A stretch of 64,000 nt of DNA, from the NCBI RefSeq assembly GCF_003046185.1, contig NZ_PZZL01000006.1, forward strand, positions 124,001 to 188,000, written 5' to 3'. Both the position numbers and the translations under genes were made by a program. Positions 42,851 through 51,718 of the stretch are shown here, piece after piece. Source of the stretch: Phreatobacter oligotrophus. GTDB lineage: Bacteria > Pseudomonadota > Alphaproteobacteria > Rhizobiales > Phreatobacteraceae. The notes beneath the pieces were generated by a model, which saw only the letters and a program-made list of their open reading frames with translations, was not told where the DNA came from and ran no database searches. Each line of letters opens with the position of its first letter. Position 1 is the first letter of the stretch.

Positions 42851-45699
42851 TGCTCGGCCTGCCCCTCGCCTTCGCCTCGCCGCTCGTCCTCTTTGCGCTG
42901 GCCGCCCTGCCGGCTCTGTGGTGGCTGCTGCGCCTCGTGCCGCCGCGGCCGCGCCGGGTCCGCTTTCCGCCGACGCGCATCCTCATGGACATCGCGCCGA
43001 AGGAGGAGACGCCCTCGCACAGCCCGTGGTGGCTGACCGCGCTGCGCCTGCTCCTCGCCGCCCTCATCATCCTCGCCATGGCCGGGCCGATGTGGAACCC
43101 GCCCGCCGCCACCGGCGGTGCGCGCGGACCGGTCCTGCTGCTGCTCGACGACGGCTGGCCCTCCGCCGCCACCTTCGACCAGCGCCAGCGCGTCGCATCC
43201 GAGATCATCGCCTCCGCCGAGAGCGCCGGACGCGCCGTCGCCTTCGTGCCGACATCGCGCCCGGTGGTGGACATTGCGCTGGAAACGCCGGCGACGGTGC
43301 GCGAGCGGCTGCGCTCCATCGATCCGCTGCCGCATACGCCCGATCGCGCCGCGCTGCTGCCGGCGCTGACCAAGTTCCTCGCCGCCCAGCCCGAGGCGGA
43401 GGTCGTCTGGCTGGCGGATGGCACCGATACCGGCCGCACCAAGACCTTCATCGACCAGCTCGCGCCGCTGGTTTCGGGGCGCCGCGTCACCGTCTTCGAC
43501 ACCGGCCTCGCCCAGCCGCTGGCGCTCGCCGCCGCCACCAACACGGCCGGCGGCTTCACCGCCAAGGTGCTGCGGCCGCAGGGCGGCCCGGCACAGGTCG
43601 GCCGGGTGCGCGCGCTCGACGGCCGCGGCCTGCCGCTGGGCGAGGCCGCCTTCGCCTTCGAGGCCGGCAAGACCGAAGCCGACGTTCGCTTCGACCTGCC
43701 GGTGGAGATCCGCAACGAGATCACCCGCCTCGATATTGCCGGCGAACGCTCGGCCGGCGCGGTCCAGCTCATCGATTCCCGCTGGGCCCGCCGCACGGTC
43801 GGCGTCGTCTCCGGCGCGACCTCCGACACCGCCCAGCCGCTCCTGTCGCCGACCTATTATCTCGGCCGCGCGCTGGAGCCCTTCGCCGATATCCGCACCG
43901 TCGAGGGCGCCTCGCCCTCCGACGCCATCCTGCGCTTCATCGAGAGCCGCGTGCCGATGATCGTGCTGACCGATGTCGGCACCGTCACCCCCTCGGCCCG
44001 GCAGGCGCTGAACCGCTTCATCGACGACGGCGGCATCCTCCTGCGCTTTGCCGGAACGCGCCTTGCCGGCGCGCAGGGCGACGACCTCGTGCCGGTGCGC
44101 CTGCGTCGCGGCGGCCGCCAGCTCGGCGGCGCGCTGTCCTGGGAAACGCCGCAGGCGCTCGCGCCCTTCGGCCGCGAGAGCCCCTTCGCCGACATTGCGG
44201 TGCCCGCCGATGTGCGCGTGCGCCGCCAGGTCCTTGCCGAGCCCGACGGGCTGCTCGCCGACAAGACCTGGGCGCAGCTCGCCGACGGCACGCCGCTGGT
44301 CACCGCGGAGAAGCGTGGCCAGGGCCTGCTCGTGCTCTTCCACATCACCGCCGACACCGCCTGGTCGGACCTGCCGCTCTCGGGCGCCTTCGTCGACATG
44401 CTGAAGCGCATTGCCGGACTGTCCGCCGCCGGCAAGCCGGGAGCAGAGGGCATCACCGCCGCGCCGGGGACGGCCCGCGCTGCCGAACGGGTTGCCCCGA
44501 CCCGCGTGCTCGACGGCTATGGCGCCTTCATCGCCCCGCCGGCCACCGCCAAGGCGATCCCCTCGGACTGGCGCGACGCTGCCACCTTCGACGCTCCGCC
44601 GGGCTTCTATGGCCCGGCCGACGGCACGCTCGCGGTCAACGTTCTCACCCCCGACGAGCGGCTGAAGCCCCTCGATGCCGGCCCCCTCTCCGCCACGATC
44701 GAACGCTATCGTCTGGGCGAACCGGTTGACCTCAGGACTCCGCTGCTCGTGGCCGCCCTTCTCCTCCTCCTCGCCGACGGCCTGATCGTCTTCCTCATCG
44801 CTGGCGGCCTTGCCCGCCTCGTCGGGCCGCGCCGCCGGGTGGCGGCCTCCCTGGTGCTGGCCGCCGCGGGTCTCGCCCTCATGGGCGGACATGATGCCGA
44901 GGCCCAGACGCGCCGCAACCAGGACCGCCCGGTCATCTCCACAGGCAATGCCGCCGACGATGCGGCCATCAAGGCCACGCAGTCGACGCGCCTCGCCTAT
45001 GTCGTCACCGGCTCGCGCGAGGTGGACGATGTCTCCCGCGCCGGCCTCGAGGGCCTGACGCGCTTCCTCTCCGCCCGCACGGCGCTGGAGCCGGCGCAGC
45101 CGCAGGGCGTCGACATCGCCCGCGACGAACTCGCCTTCTTCCCCGTGCTCTACTGGCCGGTGGTCGCGGGCGCCGAGGAGCCCTCGCCCCAGGCGCTGCT
45201 GCGGCTCGACGCCTACATGAAGCAGGGCGGCATGGTGATCTTCGACACCCGCGACGCGCTGACCGCCCGCCCCGGCCAGGCGAGCCCGGCGCAGGTGACC
45301 CTGCGGCGCATCCTCGCCGGCCTCGACATCCCGGAGCTGGAGGCGGTGCCGCGCGACCATGTGCTGGCCCGCGCCTTCTTCATCCTGCGGGAATTCCCCG
45401 GCCGCTACACCGACGGCGTCACCTGGGTCGAGGCCATCCCGCCGGCGACCGACGAGGAGAGCGCCCGGCCGGCGCGCGCCTCCGATTCTGTCTCGCCGAT
45501 CATCATCACCGCCAACGACCTCGCCTCGGCCTGGGCGGTCGACCGTCAGGGCAATCCGCTGCTCCCCGTCCAGGGTGAGGCGCGCCAGCGCGAGCTCGCC
45601 TTCCGCTTCGGGGTCAACATCGTGATGTATGCGCTGACCGGCAACTACAAGACCGACCAGGTCCACGTGCCGGCCCTGCTCGAGCGGCTGGGGAACTGA
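42850..45699 (+). CDS. BatA N-terminal / DUF4159 membrane protein
   Basis: A 949-aa protein. The first 90 residues carry two membrane spans with the BatA-type PRPRRVRFPPTRIL motif between them. A long periplasmic or cytoplasmic region follows, then a third span near residues 630-660 (LLVAALLLLLADGLIVFLIAGGL). The C-terminal DUF4159 domain (about 700-949) contains FPVLYWPVV and GGMVIFDTRD. It starts at the ATG that overlaps the DUF58 stop; longer in-frame readings run into DUF58. It probably forms the scaffold of the MoxR-VWA membrane complex. Confidence 0.9.
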   Translation: MLGLPLAFASPLVLFALAALPALWWLLRLVPPRPRRVRFPPTRILMDIAPKEETPSHSPWWLTALRLLLAALIILAMAGPMWNPPAATGGARGPVLLLLDDGWPSAATFDQRQRVASEIIASAESAGRAVAFVPTSRPVVDIALETPATVRERLRSIDPLPHTPDRAALLPALTKFLAAQPEAEVVWLADGTDTGRTKTFIDQLAPLVSGRRVTVFDTGLAQPLALAAATNTAGGFTAKVLRPQGGPAQVGRVRALDGRGLPLGEAAFAFEAGKTEADVRFDLPVEIRNEITRLDIAGERSAGAVQLIDSRWARRTVGVVSGATSDTAQPLLSPTYYLGRALEPFADIRTVEGASPSDAILRFIESRVPMIVLTDVGTVTPSARQALNRFIDDGGILLRFAGTRLAGAQGDDLVPVRLRRGGRQLGGALSWETPQALAPFGRESPFADIAVPADVRVRRQVLAEPDGLLADKTWAQLADGTPLVTAEKRGQGLLVLFHITADTAWSDLPLSGAFVDMLKRIAGLSAAGKPGAEGITAAPGTARAAERVAPTRVLDGYGAFIAPPATAKAIPSDWRDAATFDAPPGFYGPADGTLAVNVLTPDERLKPLDAGPLSATIERYRLGEPVDLRTPLLVAALLLLLADGLIVFLIAGGLARLVGPRRRVAASLVLAAAGLALMGGHDAEAQTRRNQDRPVISTGNAADDAAIKATQSTRLAYVVTGSREVDDVSRAGLEGLTRFLSARTALEPAQPQGVDIARDELAFFPVLYWPVVAGAEEPSPQALLRLDAYMKQGGMVIFDTRDALTARPGQASPAQVTLRRILAGLDIPELEAVPRDHVLARAFFILREFPGRYTDGVTWVEAIPPATDEESARPARASDSVSPIIITANDLASAWAVDRQGNPLLPVQGEARQRELAFRFGVNIVMYALTGNYKTDQVHVPALLERLGN

Positions 45700-45701
45700 C
45701 G

Positions 45702-47783
45702 ATGAGCCTTGGCGTCGTCTGGTCCCCCGTCATCCCGCTCTGGGCGCTCGGCCTCGCCGCGCTGGCGGTGCTGGCCCTTTCGGCGCTGCTCCTGCTCTCC
45801 CGCAGCCGCGGCGCCTGGTGGCGCATCGGTGCCATGGCCCTCGCCCTCCTCGCCCTCGGCAATCCCGTCTTCACGCAGGAGGATCGCGATCCGCTGCAGT
45901 CGGTCGTCGCCGTGGTCCTTGACCGTTCGGCAAGCCAGTCGCTGGCCGACCGCCGCCGCATCACCGACGAGGCGCGCGCCGCCATCGAGCGCAGCCTTGC
46001 CCGCTCGCCGGGCTTCGAGATCCGCTGGATCGAGGCAGGGGCCTCCGACGGCCAGACCGACGGCACGCACCTCTTCGAGGCGCTGCGCTCCGGCCTTGCC
46101 GACGTTCCCGCCGAGCGGGTCGGCGGCGCCATCCTCGTCACCGACGGACAGGTCCACGATGTGCCGGCCCAGGCCGCGGCCATCGGCTTCACCGCGCCGG
46201 TCCACGCCCTCATCACCGGCCGCTCCACCGACAAGGACCGCCGCGTCGTCCTCACCCAGACGCCGCGCTTCGGCATCGTCCAGCAGAGCCAGACCATCGG
46301 CTTCCGCATCGAGGACAACGGCACGGGCGGCGCCGCCGCGCCCGCCACCGTCACCATCAGCCGCGATGGCGAGGTCATCGAGCGCCGCACGGTGACCACC
46401 GGCCAGGCGGTCAACACCTCGGTCCAGATCACCCATGCCGGGGCCAACATCATCGAGATCGAGGTCGACGGCCTGCCGGGCGAGCTCACGCCCATCAACA
46501 ACCGCGCGGTCGTCGTCATCGACGGCATCCGCGAGAAGCTGCGCGTCCTCCTCGTGTCCGGCGAGCCCCATGCCGGCGAGCGCACCTGGCGCAACCTGCT
46601 GAAGTCCGATGCCGGCGTCGACCTCGTCCACTTCACCATCCTGCGTCCGCCGGAGAAGCAGGACGGCACGCCGATCAACGAGCTGTCGCTGATCGCCTTC
46701 CCGACCCGCGAGCTCTTCCAGGTGAAGATCCGCGAGTTCGACCTCATCATCTTCGACCGCTACGCCCAGCAGGGCGTGCTGCCGCTGATCTATTTCGAGA
46801 ACATCGCCCGCTATGTCCGCGCCGGCGGTGCGCTGCTCATCGCCGCAGGTCCCGAGCACGCCACCTCCGCCTCGATCAACGACACGCCGCTGGAGACGAT
46901 CCTCCCCGCAGCCCCCACCGGCGACGTGATGGAGCGGCCGTTCCACGCCCGGGTGTCCGATACCGGCCGCCGCCACCCCGTCACCCGCGCCCTGCCGGGC
47001 ATGGCGGCCGAGGGCAATCCGCAATGGAGCCGCTGGTTCCGCCTCATCGAGAGCCGCCAGCCGGCGCAAGGCGCGATGACCGTCATGGACGGCCCCGACC
47101 AGCGTCCCGTCCTGCTCCTCACCCGCCAGGGCGAGGGCCGCGTCGCCCTGCTGCTCTCCGACCATATCTGGCTCTGGGCCCGCGGCTTCGAGGGCGGCGG
47201 ACCGCATCTCGAGCTGCTGCGCCGCCTCTCCCACTGGCTGATGAAGGAACCGGAGCTCGAGGAGGAGAGCCTGCGCCTTGCCGTGCGTGGCCGTCAGCTC
47301 GCCGTCGAGCTGCAGACCATGGCCGAGCGCCCCGAGACCGTGACCCTTACCCGCCCCTCCGGCGACAGCGTCACCGTGGCCATGCAGGACGCCGAGCCGG
47401 GCCTCTGGCGCGGCCTCGTCGACATCAACGAGCTCGGCCTCTGGCGCGCCCAGGCCGGCCGCCTCACCCGCCTCATCAATGTCGGCCCGCCCAACCCGCG
47501 CGAATTCACCGACGTGACCTCGACCACCCGCCTTCTCGAGCCGCTGGTGCGGGCGACCGGCGGCGGCATCTGGCGCATCTCCGAGAACGCCTCGCTCAAT
47601 GTCCCGCGCATCGTGCCGACACGCTCGGCCAATTCGCTGCGCGGCGAGGACTGGATGGGCATCCGCCAGCGCGATGCCTCGGTGGTGCGCGGCATCGGCA
47701 TCCTGCCGACCTTCGCAGGGCTCCTCGGCCTCATCCTGCTGCTCGGCGCCATGACCGCCGTCTGGGCCCGTGAGGGCCGCTGA
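45702..47783 (+). CDS. VWA/glutamine-amidotransferase-like membrane protein of the MoxR operon
   Basis: A 693-aa protein with two N-terminal spans (about 10-32 and 42-58), then VVAVVLDRSASQSLADRR, a D-x-S-x-S MIDAS-like strand. A large domain with GATase1-like elements (VLLVSGEPHAGERTWRN, GGALLIAAGPEHA, GRVALLLSDHIWLWARG) follows, and one C-terminal span (ILPTFAGLLGLILLLGAMTAVWA). It follows the DUF4159 gene by 2 bases. The last bases of the gene are repeated 57 bases further on. Confidence 0.88.
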   Translation: MSLGVVWSPVIPLWALGLAALAVLALSALLLLSRSRGAWWRIGAMALALLALGNPVFTQEDRDPLQSVVAVVLDRSASQSLADRRRITDEARAAIERSLARSPGFEIRWIEAGASDGQTDGTHLFEALRSGLADVPAERVGGAILVTDGQVHDVPAQAAAIGFTAPVHALITGRSTDKDRRVVLTQTPRFGIVQQSQTIGFRIEDNGTGGAAAPATVTISRDGEVIERRTVTTGQAVNTSVQITHAGANIIEIEVDGLPGELTPINNRAVVVIDGIREKLRVLLVSGEPHAGERTWRNLLKSDAGVDLVHFTILRPPEKQDGTPINELSLIAFPTRELFQVKIREFDLIIFDRYAQQGVLPLIYFENIARYVRAGGALLIAAGPEHATSASINDTPLETILPAAPTGDVMERPFHARVSDTGRRHPVTRALPGMAAEGNPQWSRWFRLIESRQPAQGAMTVMDGPDQRPVLLLTRQGEGRVALLLSDHIWLWARGFEGGGPHLELLRRLSHWLMKEPELEEESLRLAVRGRQLAVELQTMAERPETVTLTRPSGDSVTVAMQDAEPGLWRGLVDINELGLWRAQAGRLTRLINVGPPNPREFTDVTSTTRLLEPLVRATGGGIWRISENASLNVPRIVPTRSANSLRGEDWMGIRQRDASVVRGIGILPTFAGLLGLILLLGAMTAVWAREGR

Positions 47784-47849
47784 CGGCGGTCGAAAAAGCT
47801 GAGGAACTGACCTGCCGTCTGGGCCCGCGAGGGCCGCTGACGGCGGTCG
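47757..47849 (+). repeat. 36-base direct repeat across the end of the preceding gene
   Basis: Two copies, 47757-47792 and 47814-47849, start GCCGTCTGGGCCCG and differ at one base. The first copy includes the last codons and stop of the preceding gene; the second is non-coding. The period is 57 bases. Confidence 0.85.
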
Positions 47850-47861
47850 TCTGCGGAAGCC

Positions 47862-48077
47862 TCAGCGCCGACGACGACGCGGCCGGCCGAAGATCTGCCG
47901 GCGCACCCGCCGCTCGCCCCGCCTCACCCCGCGATTGATGCTGCGACCCGCGCGGCGCAGGCCGCGTCCGGTGGCGTTGACGCCCTGCGACACCCAGGAG
48001 GCTTCCGCGGCGGGGGCGGCGAGCGTTGCGACGGGCAGGCCGACGAGGGCCATCAGGAAGGCGCGGCGGAACAGCAT
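47862..48077 (-). CDS. Small exported arginine-rich protein
   Basis: A 71-aa protein with a signal peptide (MLFRRAFLMALVGLPVATLAAPAAEA). The mature region has about 40% Arg (RSINRGVRRGERRVRRQIFGRPRRRRR) and no cysteine. The ATG at 48077 follows GGAGAGATCTC; an ATG 32 codons earlier would bury the signal peptide. It could bind nucleic acid or anionic polysaccharide outside the cytoplasm, but this is only suggested by composition. Confidence 0.65.
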   Translation of the reverse strand: MLFRRAFLMALVGLPVATLAAPAAEASWVSQGVNATGRGLRRAGRSINRGVRRGERRVRRQIFGRPRRRRR

Positions 48078-48247
48078 GAGATCTCTCCAGTCGGATCGGA
48101 CCGCCCGAGGGCGGGAGCGGGAGCCTGCGCGCCCACGCCGCCGCGGGCAATCCCCCAAAGCCTCCGTCATCATCCGGAGGTTCGGCCAGGAACCGCGGCC
48201 TCCCCCGGACGTTGATCAATCAGCTGGGGCAGCATGAGGAAACGACA

Positions 48248-48421
48248 ATGACCAACCAGAACAATCCGAACCAGGGCGGCCAGAAGAATCCGGGTGACCA
48301 GAAGGGTCACGGCTCCGAGCATGGCGGCCAGCAGCAGCAGCAGGGCGGCCAGAAGGGTCAGCAGGGCGGGCAGCAGAAGAACGAGCAGGGCCAGCGCACC
48401 GACAAGGGTCGCGGCATGTAA
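48248..48421 (+). CDS. Small Gln/Gly-rich hydrophilic protein
   Basis: A 57-aa protein without signal or membrane segment. Over half the residues are Gln, Gly, Asn or Lys (HGGQQQQQGGQKGQQGGQQ). GAGGAAACGACA precedes the ATG. Such low-complexity hydrophilic proteins occur among stress-induced intrinsically disordered proteins; I cannot name the family. It lies between two basic small exported proteins. Confidence 0.6.
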   Translation: MTNQNNPNQGGQKNPGDQKGHGSEHGGQQQQQGGQKGQQGGQQKNEQGQRTDKGRGM

Positions 48422-48583
48422 CGCCGCCGCGTGCGGAGGCCAGCCAAGGCCCGCACGCCGCGCGGCAGCGCACGACCTGATCGCAGACATGCGCCGTCGC
48501 CACCTGCGGGTGGCGGCGGACAATCCGCGTTCGGGACAAGTTGAACCCGGCGGAATCAAAAACCCGCCCCAAGGAGACGCGTC

Positions 48584-48829
48584 ATGAACCGTCGAACACT
48601 CTTCGCCGCACTCGCCGCTGGCTGCGCGGTACTCGCCACGGCGGCAGCGCCTGCGGCCGCGCAAGGCCGCGGCTGGGGTCCCGATGGCATGGGACCGCCC
48701 GGTCAGCGCCGGCGCGGCGGGTGGATGCCGCCGGGTCGCCGCCGGGGCTGGGAGCGTCGCGGTTGGGAGGACGGCCGTCGCCGTCGTCGCGGCCCGCCTC
48801 CGGGACGCGGCTGGCGTCGCTGGTCGTGA
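48584..48829 (+). CDS. Small exported Trp/Arg/Gly-rich protein
   Basis: An 81-aa protein with a signal peptide (RTLFAALAAGCAVLATAAAPAAAQ, cleaved near residue 27). The mature region is a repetitive Gly/Arg/Trp/Pro stretch (RGWGPDGMGPPGQRRR, RRGWERRGWEDG, PPPGRGWRRWS). AAGGAGA stands upstream. The Trp-Arg pairing suggests interaction with polyanions or the outer surface. The family is not recognised. Confidence 0.6.
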   Translation: MNRRTLFAALAAGCAVLATAAAPAAAQGRGWGPDGMGPPGQRRRGGWMPPGRRRGWERRGWEDGRRRRRGPPPGRGWRRWS

Positions 48830-48881
48830 TCTGACGCATCAGGTTTGGGACGGCGCGGGCATCCCCCGCGCCGTTCGCCTG

Positions 48882-49394
48882 TCAGGCGGCCACGAGGCCG
48901 CCGCGCACCGGGCCGCTGACGCCCTCGAAGGCGCCGGGCACGAGTTCCGCCACCAGCAGGCGGCCGGGATCGACCGGGCCGGGCAGCGCGAGGCGGCCTG
49001 GCGCCACCACCTTGAAGCCGAAGCGCTCGTAATAGGGCGCATCCCCCACCAGCATGATGAGGCGGTGCCCCTCGGCCTTCGCCTGCTCCATGGCCCGGCG
49101 CATCAGCGCGCCACCGATCCCCTTGCTCTGGAAGGCCGGGTCGATGGTGATGGGCCCCAGCAGCACGCAGGGCGTGCCCGGGCCGATTTCCACCGGCGAC
49201 AGGCGGATGGAGCCGACAAGCAGGGTGCCGACCCGCGCCGTGAAGCACAGCGAATGATAGGGCTCGATCCCCTCGCGCAGGCGGAAGGCCGTTCGCGCGA
49301 AACGGCCGGGGCCGAAGGCGCGCTCATGCAGGCGCTCGATGGCGGCATGGTCGGCAGGGGTTTCGGGATGCAGGTCGAGCGACAAGTCGGGCAT
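48882..49394 (-). CDS. GNAT-family N-acetyltransferase
   Basis: A 170-aa acetyltransferase. The acetyl-CoA P-loop region is QSKGIGGALMRRAMEQAKAEG, preceded by the strand CVLLGPITIDPAF and followed by IMLVGDAPYYERFGFK, the classical GNAT motif B. It begins DLSLDLHPETPADHAAIERLHERAFGPGRF. It probably acetylates a small molecule or protein amine; the substrate is unknown. Confidence 0.92.
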   Translation of the reverse strand: MPDLSLDLHPETPADHAAIERLHERAFGPGRFARTAFRLREGIEPYHSLCFTARVGTLLVGSIRLSPVEIGPGTPCVLLGPITIDPAFQSKGIGGALMRRAMEQAKAEGHRLIMLVGDAPYYERFGFKVVAPGRLALPGPVDPGRLLVAELVPGAFEGVSGPVRGGLVAA

Positions 49395-49626
49395 GGCTCA
49401 CAGGTCCAGCGGCAGGGGCAAACGTCGGCGGTCTTCGGCACTCATGCCGGCCGTCGTCGTCGCTCGATCCGCGGACTGAACCTCATCATCGTCGCCGCAT
49501 AGCACGCGTTTTCCGGCCCGTCATCCCGGCCGAAACGCAGGCGGCCCCCGCCCGTTCTCCACCCTTCGGCTCGCGGCAAACCATTTCGTCCCCGCCCGGA
49601 CCATGGTCTGATCCGCAACGGAGACG

Positions 49627-50889
49627 ATGGGCATGAGCAGGATGGCGGCGGGCGGCTTCTTCGGCTGGACGGTGGTCTGGGCCGCCTTCACCCTGGCCAT
49701 CTGCGGCTGGGGCCTCGGCTTCTACGGCCCGCCGATCTTCCTCCACGTGATCCACGAGACGCGCGGCTGGCCGCTCGGACTCATCGCCGCGGGGATTACG
49801 GCGCATTACCTCGCAGGCGCCGCGGCGGTCGCCAACCTGCCGCGCCTCCACGCCCGCTTCGGCCTCAAGCGGGTGACGCGGGCCGGCGCCCTCGCCCTTG
49901 GCCTCGGCATCGTCGGCTGGAGCCTTGCCGCCGCGCCCTGGCAGCTCTTCATCGCCGCCATCGTCAGCGGTCTCGGCTGGGCGACGCTCGGCGCCGCCGC
50001 CGTCAACGCCCTTGTCGCCCCCTGGTTCGTCCGCGGCCGCCCCTCCGCCCTGGCGATGGCCTACAATGGCGCCAGCGTTGGCGGCATTATCATGTCACCG
50101 CTCTGGGTCCTGTCGATCCAGGCGCTCGGCTTCCCCCTGGCGACCACGGTCATCGCCGCCGTGGTCATCACCACCCTTTGGGTCCTGGCAGGACACGTCT
50201 TCGCCCATTCGCCGGCCTCGCTCGACCAGCGGCCCGATGGCGACGCCGCCGATGCCCTGCCCGCGCCCCCGTCGGCGCGGGCCGCTGCGCCCCTGCCTGC
50301 CGAAGCCCTGTGGCGCGACCGCCGCTTCCGCACCCTCGCGGGGGCCACAGCCCTCGGCCTCTTCGCCCAGACGGGGCTCCTCGCCCATCTCTTCTCCCTG
50401 ATCGTCCCGGCGCTCGGCGAGGTGAAGGCCGGGATCGCCATGACCTGCGCCACCCTCGCCGCCGTCACCGGGCGCAGCCTGCTCGCCGCGGTCATGCCGC
50501 GCGAGGCCGATCGCCGGCTGATCGCCGCAGCGAGCTATGCCGTGCAGGTGGTGGGCTGCGGCGCCTTCCTTCTGTCGCATGGCAGCGAGCCCTGGCTGAT
50601 CTGGACCGGCGTCGCGCTGTTCGGGCTCGGCATCGGCAATGTCGTCTATCTGCCGCCGCTCATCGCCCAGACGGAGTTCGCCAACCCGGACGTGCCGCGG
50701 GTGGTCGCCCTGACCGTGGCGCTGGGACAGGCGCTCTACGCCTTCGCACCGGCAGCCTTCGGATTGCTGCGGGAAGCGCTTCCCGCCGGCACCGGACCGG
50801 GCGATGCGCCGGCCGTCCATGCGCTGTCGGCGGCGGTCTTCATCGCCGCCATCGTCACCCTGCTGGTGGGCCGCAGGCCTCACCAATAG
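49627..50889 (+). CDS. Major facilitator superfamily transporter
   Basis: A 420-aa protein with about twelve membrane spans in two halves, separated by a polar loop near residues 195-225 (HSPASLDQRPDGDAADALP). The short basic loop HARFGLKRVTRAG between spans 2 and 3 matches the MFS motif A position. No substrate-specific feature is recognisable; monocarboxylate/drug-type permeases have similar form. An alternative start lies two codons downstream. The 3' end overlaps the convergent Nudix gene by 10 bases. Confidence 0.88.
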   Translation: MGMSRMAAGGFFGWTVVWAAFTLAICGWGLGFYGPPIFLHVIHETRGWPLGLIAAGITAHYLAGAAAVANLPRLHARFGLKRVTRAGALALGLGIVGWSLAAAPWQLFIAAIVSGLGWATLGAAAVNALVAPWFVRGRPSALAMAYNGASVGGIIMSPLWVLSIQALGFPLATTVIAAVVITTLWVLAGHVFAHSPASLDQRPDGDAADALPAPPSARAAAPLPAEALWRDRRFRTLAGATALGLFAQTGLLAHLFSLIVPALGEVKAGIAMTCATLAAVTGRSLLAAVMPREADRRLIAAASYAVQVVGCGAFLLSHGSEPWLIWTGVALFGLGIGNVVYLPPLIAQTEFANPDVPRVVALTVALGQALYAFAPAAFGLLREALPAGTGPGDAPAVHALSAAVFIAAIVTLLVGRRPHQ

Positions 50890-51401
50890 GCGCTGCGCGG
50901 CGCCCCCTCGAACAGTTCGGCGAGGCGCTCGCGGGTCCCGCGCGTCACGCCCTCGGGCAACGCGTCGCGGGGGAAGAACCGCGCCTCGAGGATCTCCCGC
51001 GTGGGCGTGAAGGGTGCGGGCTGCGTCCAGGCCTCCACCCGGTAGAGCACCACATGGTCCCGGCGCGAGGTGCGCTGGTTGAGGAACAGGCCGGCAAAGA
51101 CGGGATCCCCGGTGACGAAGACATTGGCCTCCTCGCGCAGCTCCATGGCGAGGGCCTCAATGGCGGTCTGCCCGACCTCCACCCCGCCGCCGGGAAAGTG
51201 CCAGCCGGGCGTGTAGCTGTGGCGGATGAGCAGGACCTGGCCTTCGGCGTCGGTGACGCAGCCGCGCACCCCCAGCGTCATGCCGCGGGAGAAGCGCCAG
51301 TAGAGATGGAGCAGTGGGGTCAGCCAGGAGCGCCGGTCGGGACTGAGCAGGATCAAGGGCGTGACTCCATCAGCTTCCCTGATGACTGATTGAGGATCCA
51401 T
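50880..51401 (-). CDS. Nudix hydrolase with divergent Nudix box
   Basis: A 173-aa Nudix-fold protein. The box region (GGGVEVGQTAIEALAMELREEANVF, about residues 70-95) keeps the three metal-binding Glu residues. It departs from the consensus at three places: Glu to Gln, Arg to Met and the final Gly to Asn. The upstream LIRHSYTPGWHFPGGGVE is typical of ADP-ribose or dinucleotide pyrophosphatases. Activity is likely but substrate preference could be altered. Confidence 0.87.
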   Translation of the reverse strand: MDPQSVIREADGVTPLILLSPDRRSWLTPLLHLYWRFSRGMTLGVRGCVTDAEGQVLLIRHSYTPGWHFPGGGVEVGQTAIEALAMELREEANVFVTGDPVFAGLFLNQRTSRRDHVVLYRVEAWTQPAPFTPTREILEARFFPRDALPEGVTRGTRERLAELFEGAPRSAYW

Positions 51402-51532
51402 GAACGCGGGCGATCAAAAATGCATGGCTGGCCCGGCAAGGCAAGTTCTTCAAACAGTCACGGAAAAGGCCTATTTCGACAGCATGTTGCGATGCACAAA
51501 CAGGCATCGCGCCCATTTTCGGAGCTTTTACC

Positions 51533-51655
51533 ATGTTCATCTCCTTCATCGTGTCGCTTCTGAAGCGCCGCCCGGCCTATCAGTGGCAGCCCTCCCTCGA
51601 CATCCGCGACGGCGCCACCGCCGCTGCCCTCGGCATCTATCAGCCGCGCGCCTGA
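51533..51655 (+). CDS. Possible 40-aa small protein
   Basis: A short frame beginning ATG at 51533 behind GGAG (51521-51524), translated MFISFIVSLLKRRPAYQWQP then DIRDGATAAALGIYQPRA. A hydrophobic N-terminus followed by LKRRP suggests a single-span or amphipathic anchor. It lies in the gap before the metallophosphoesterase gene. Coding status is uncertain. Confidence 0.4.
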   Translation: MFISFIVSLLKRRPAYQWQPSLDIRDGATAAALGIYQPRA

Positions 51656-51718
51656 TCCGGCGTTCCGCCGCAGGCCGCCGCTCTGGACAGTCCGGACGGC
51701 ATCGCGCATAGGCGCGGC

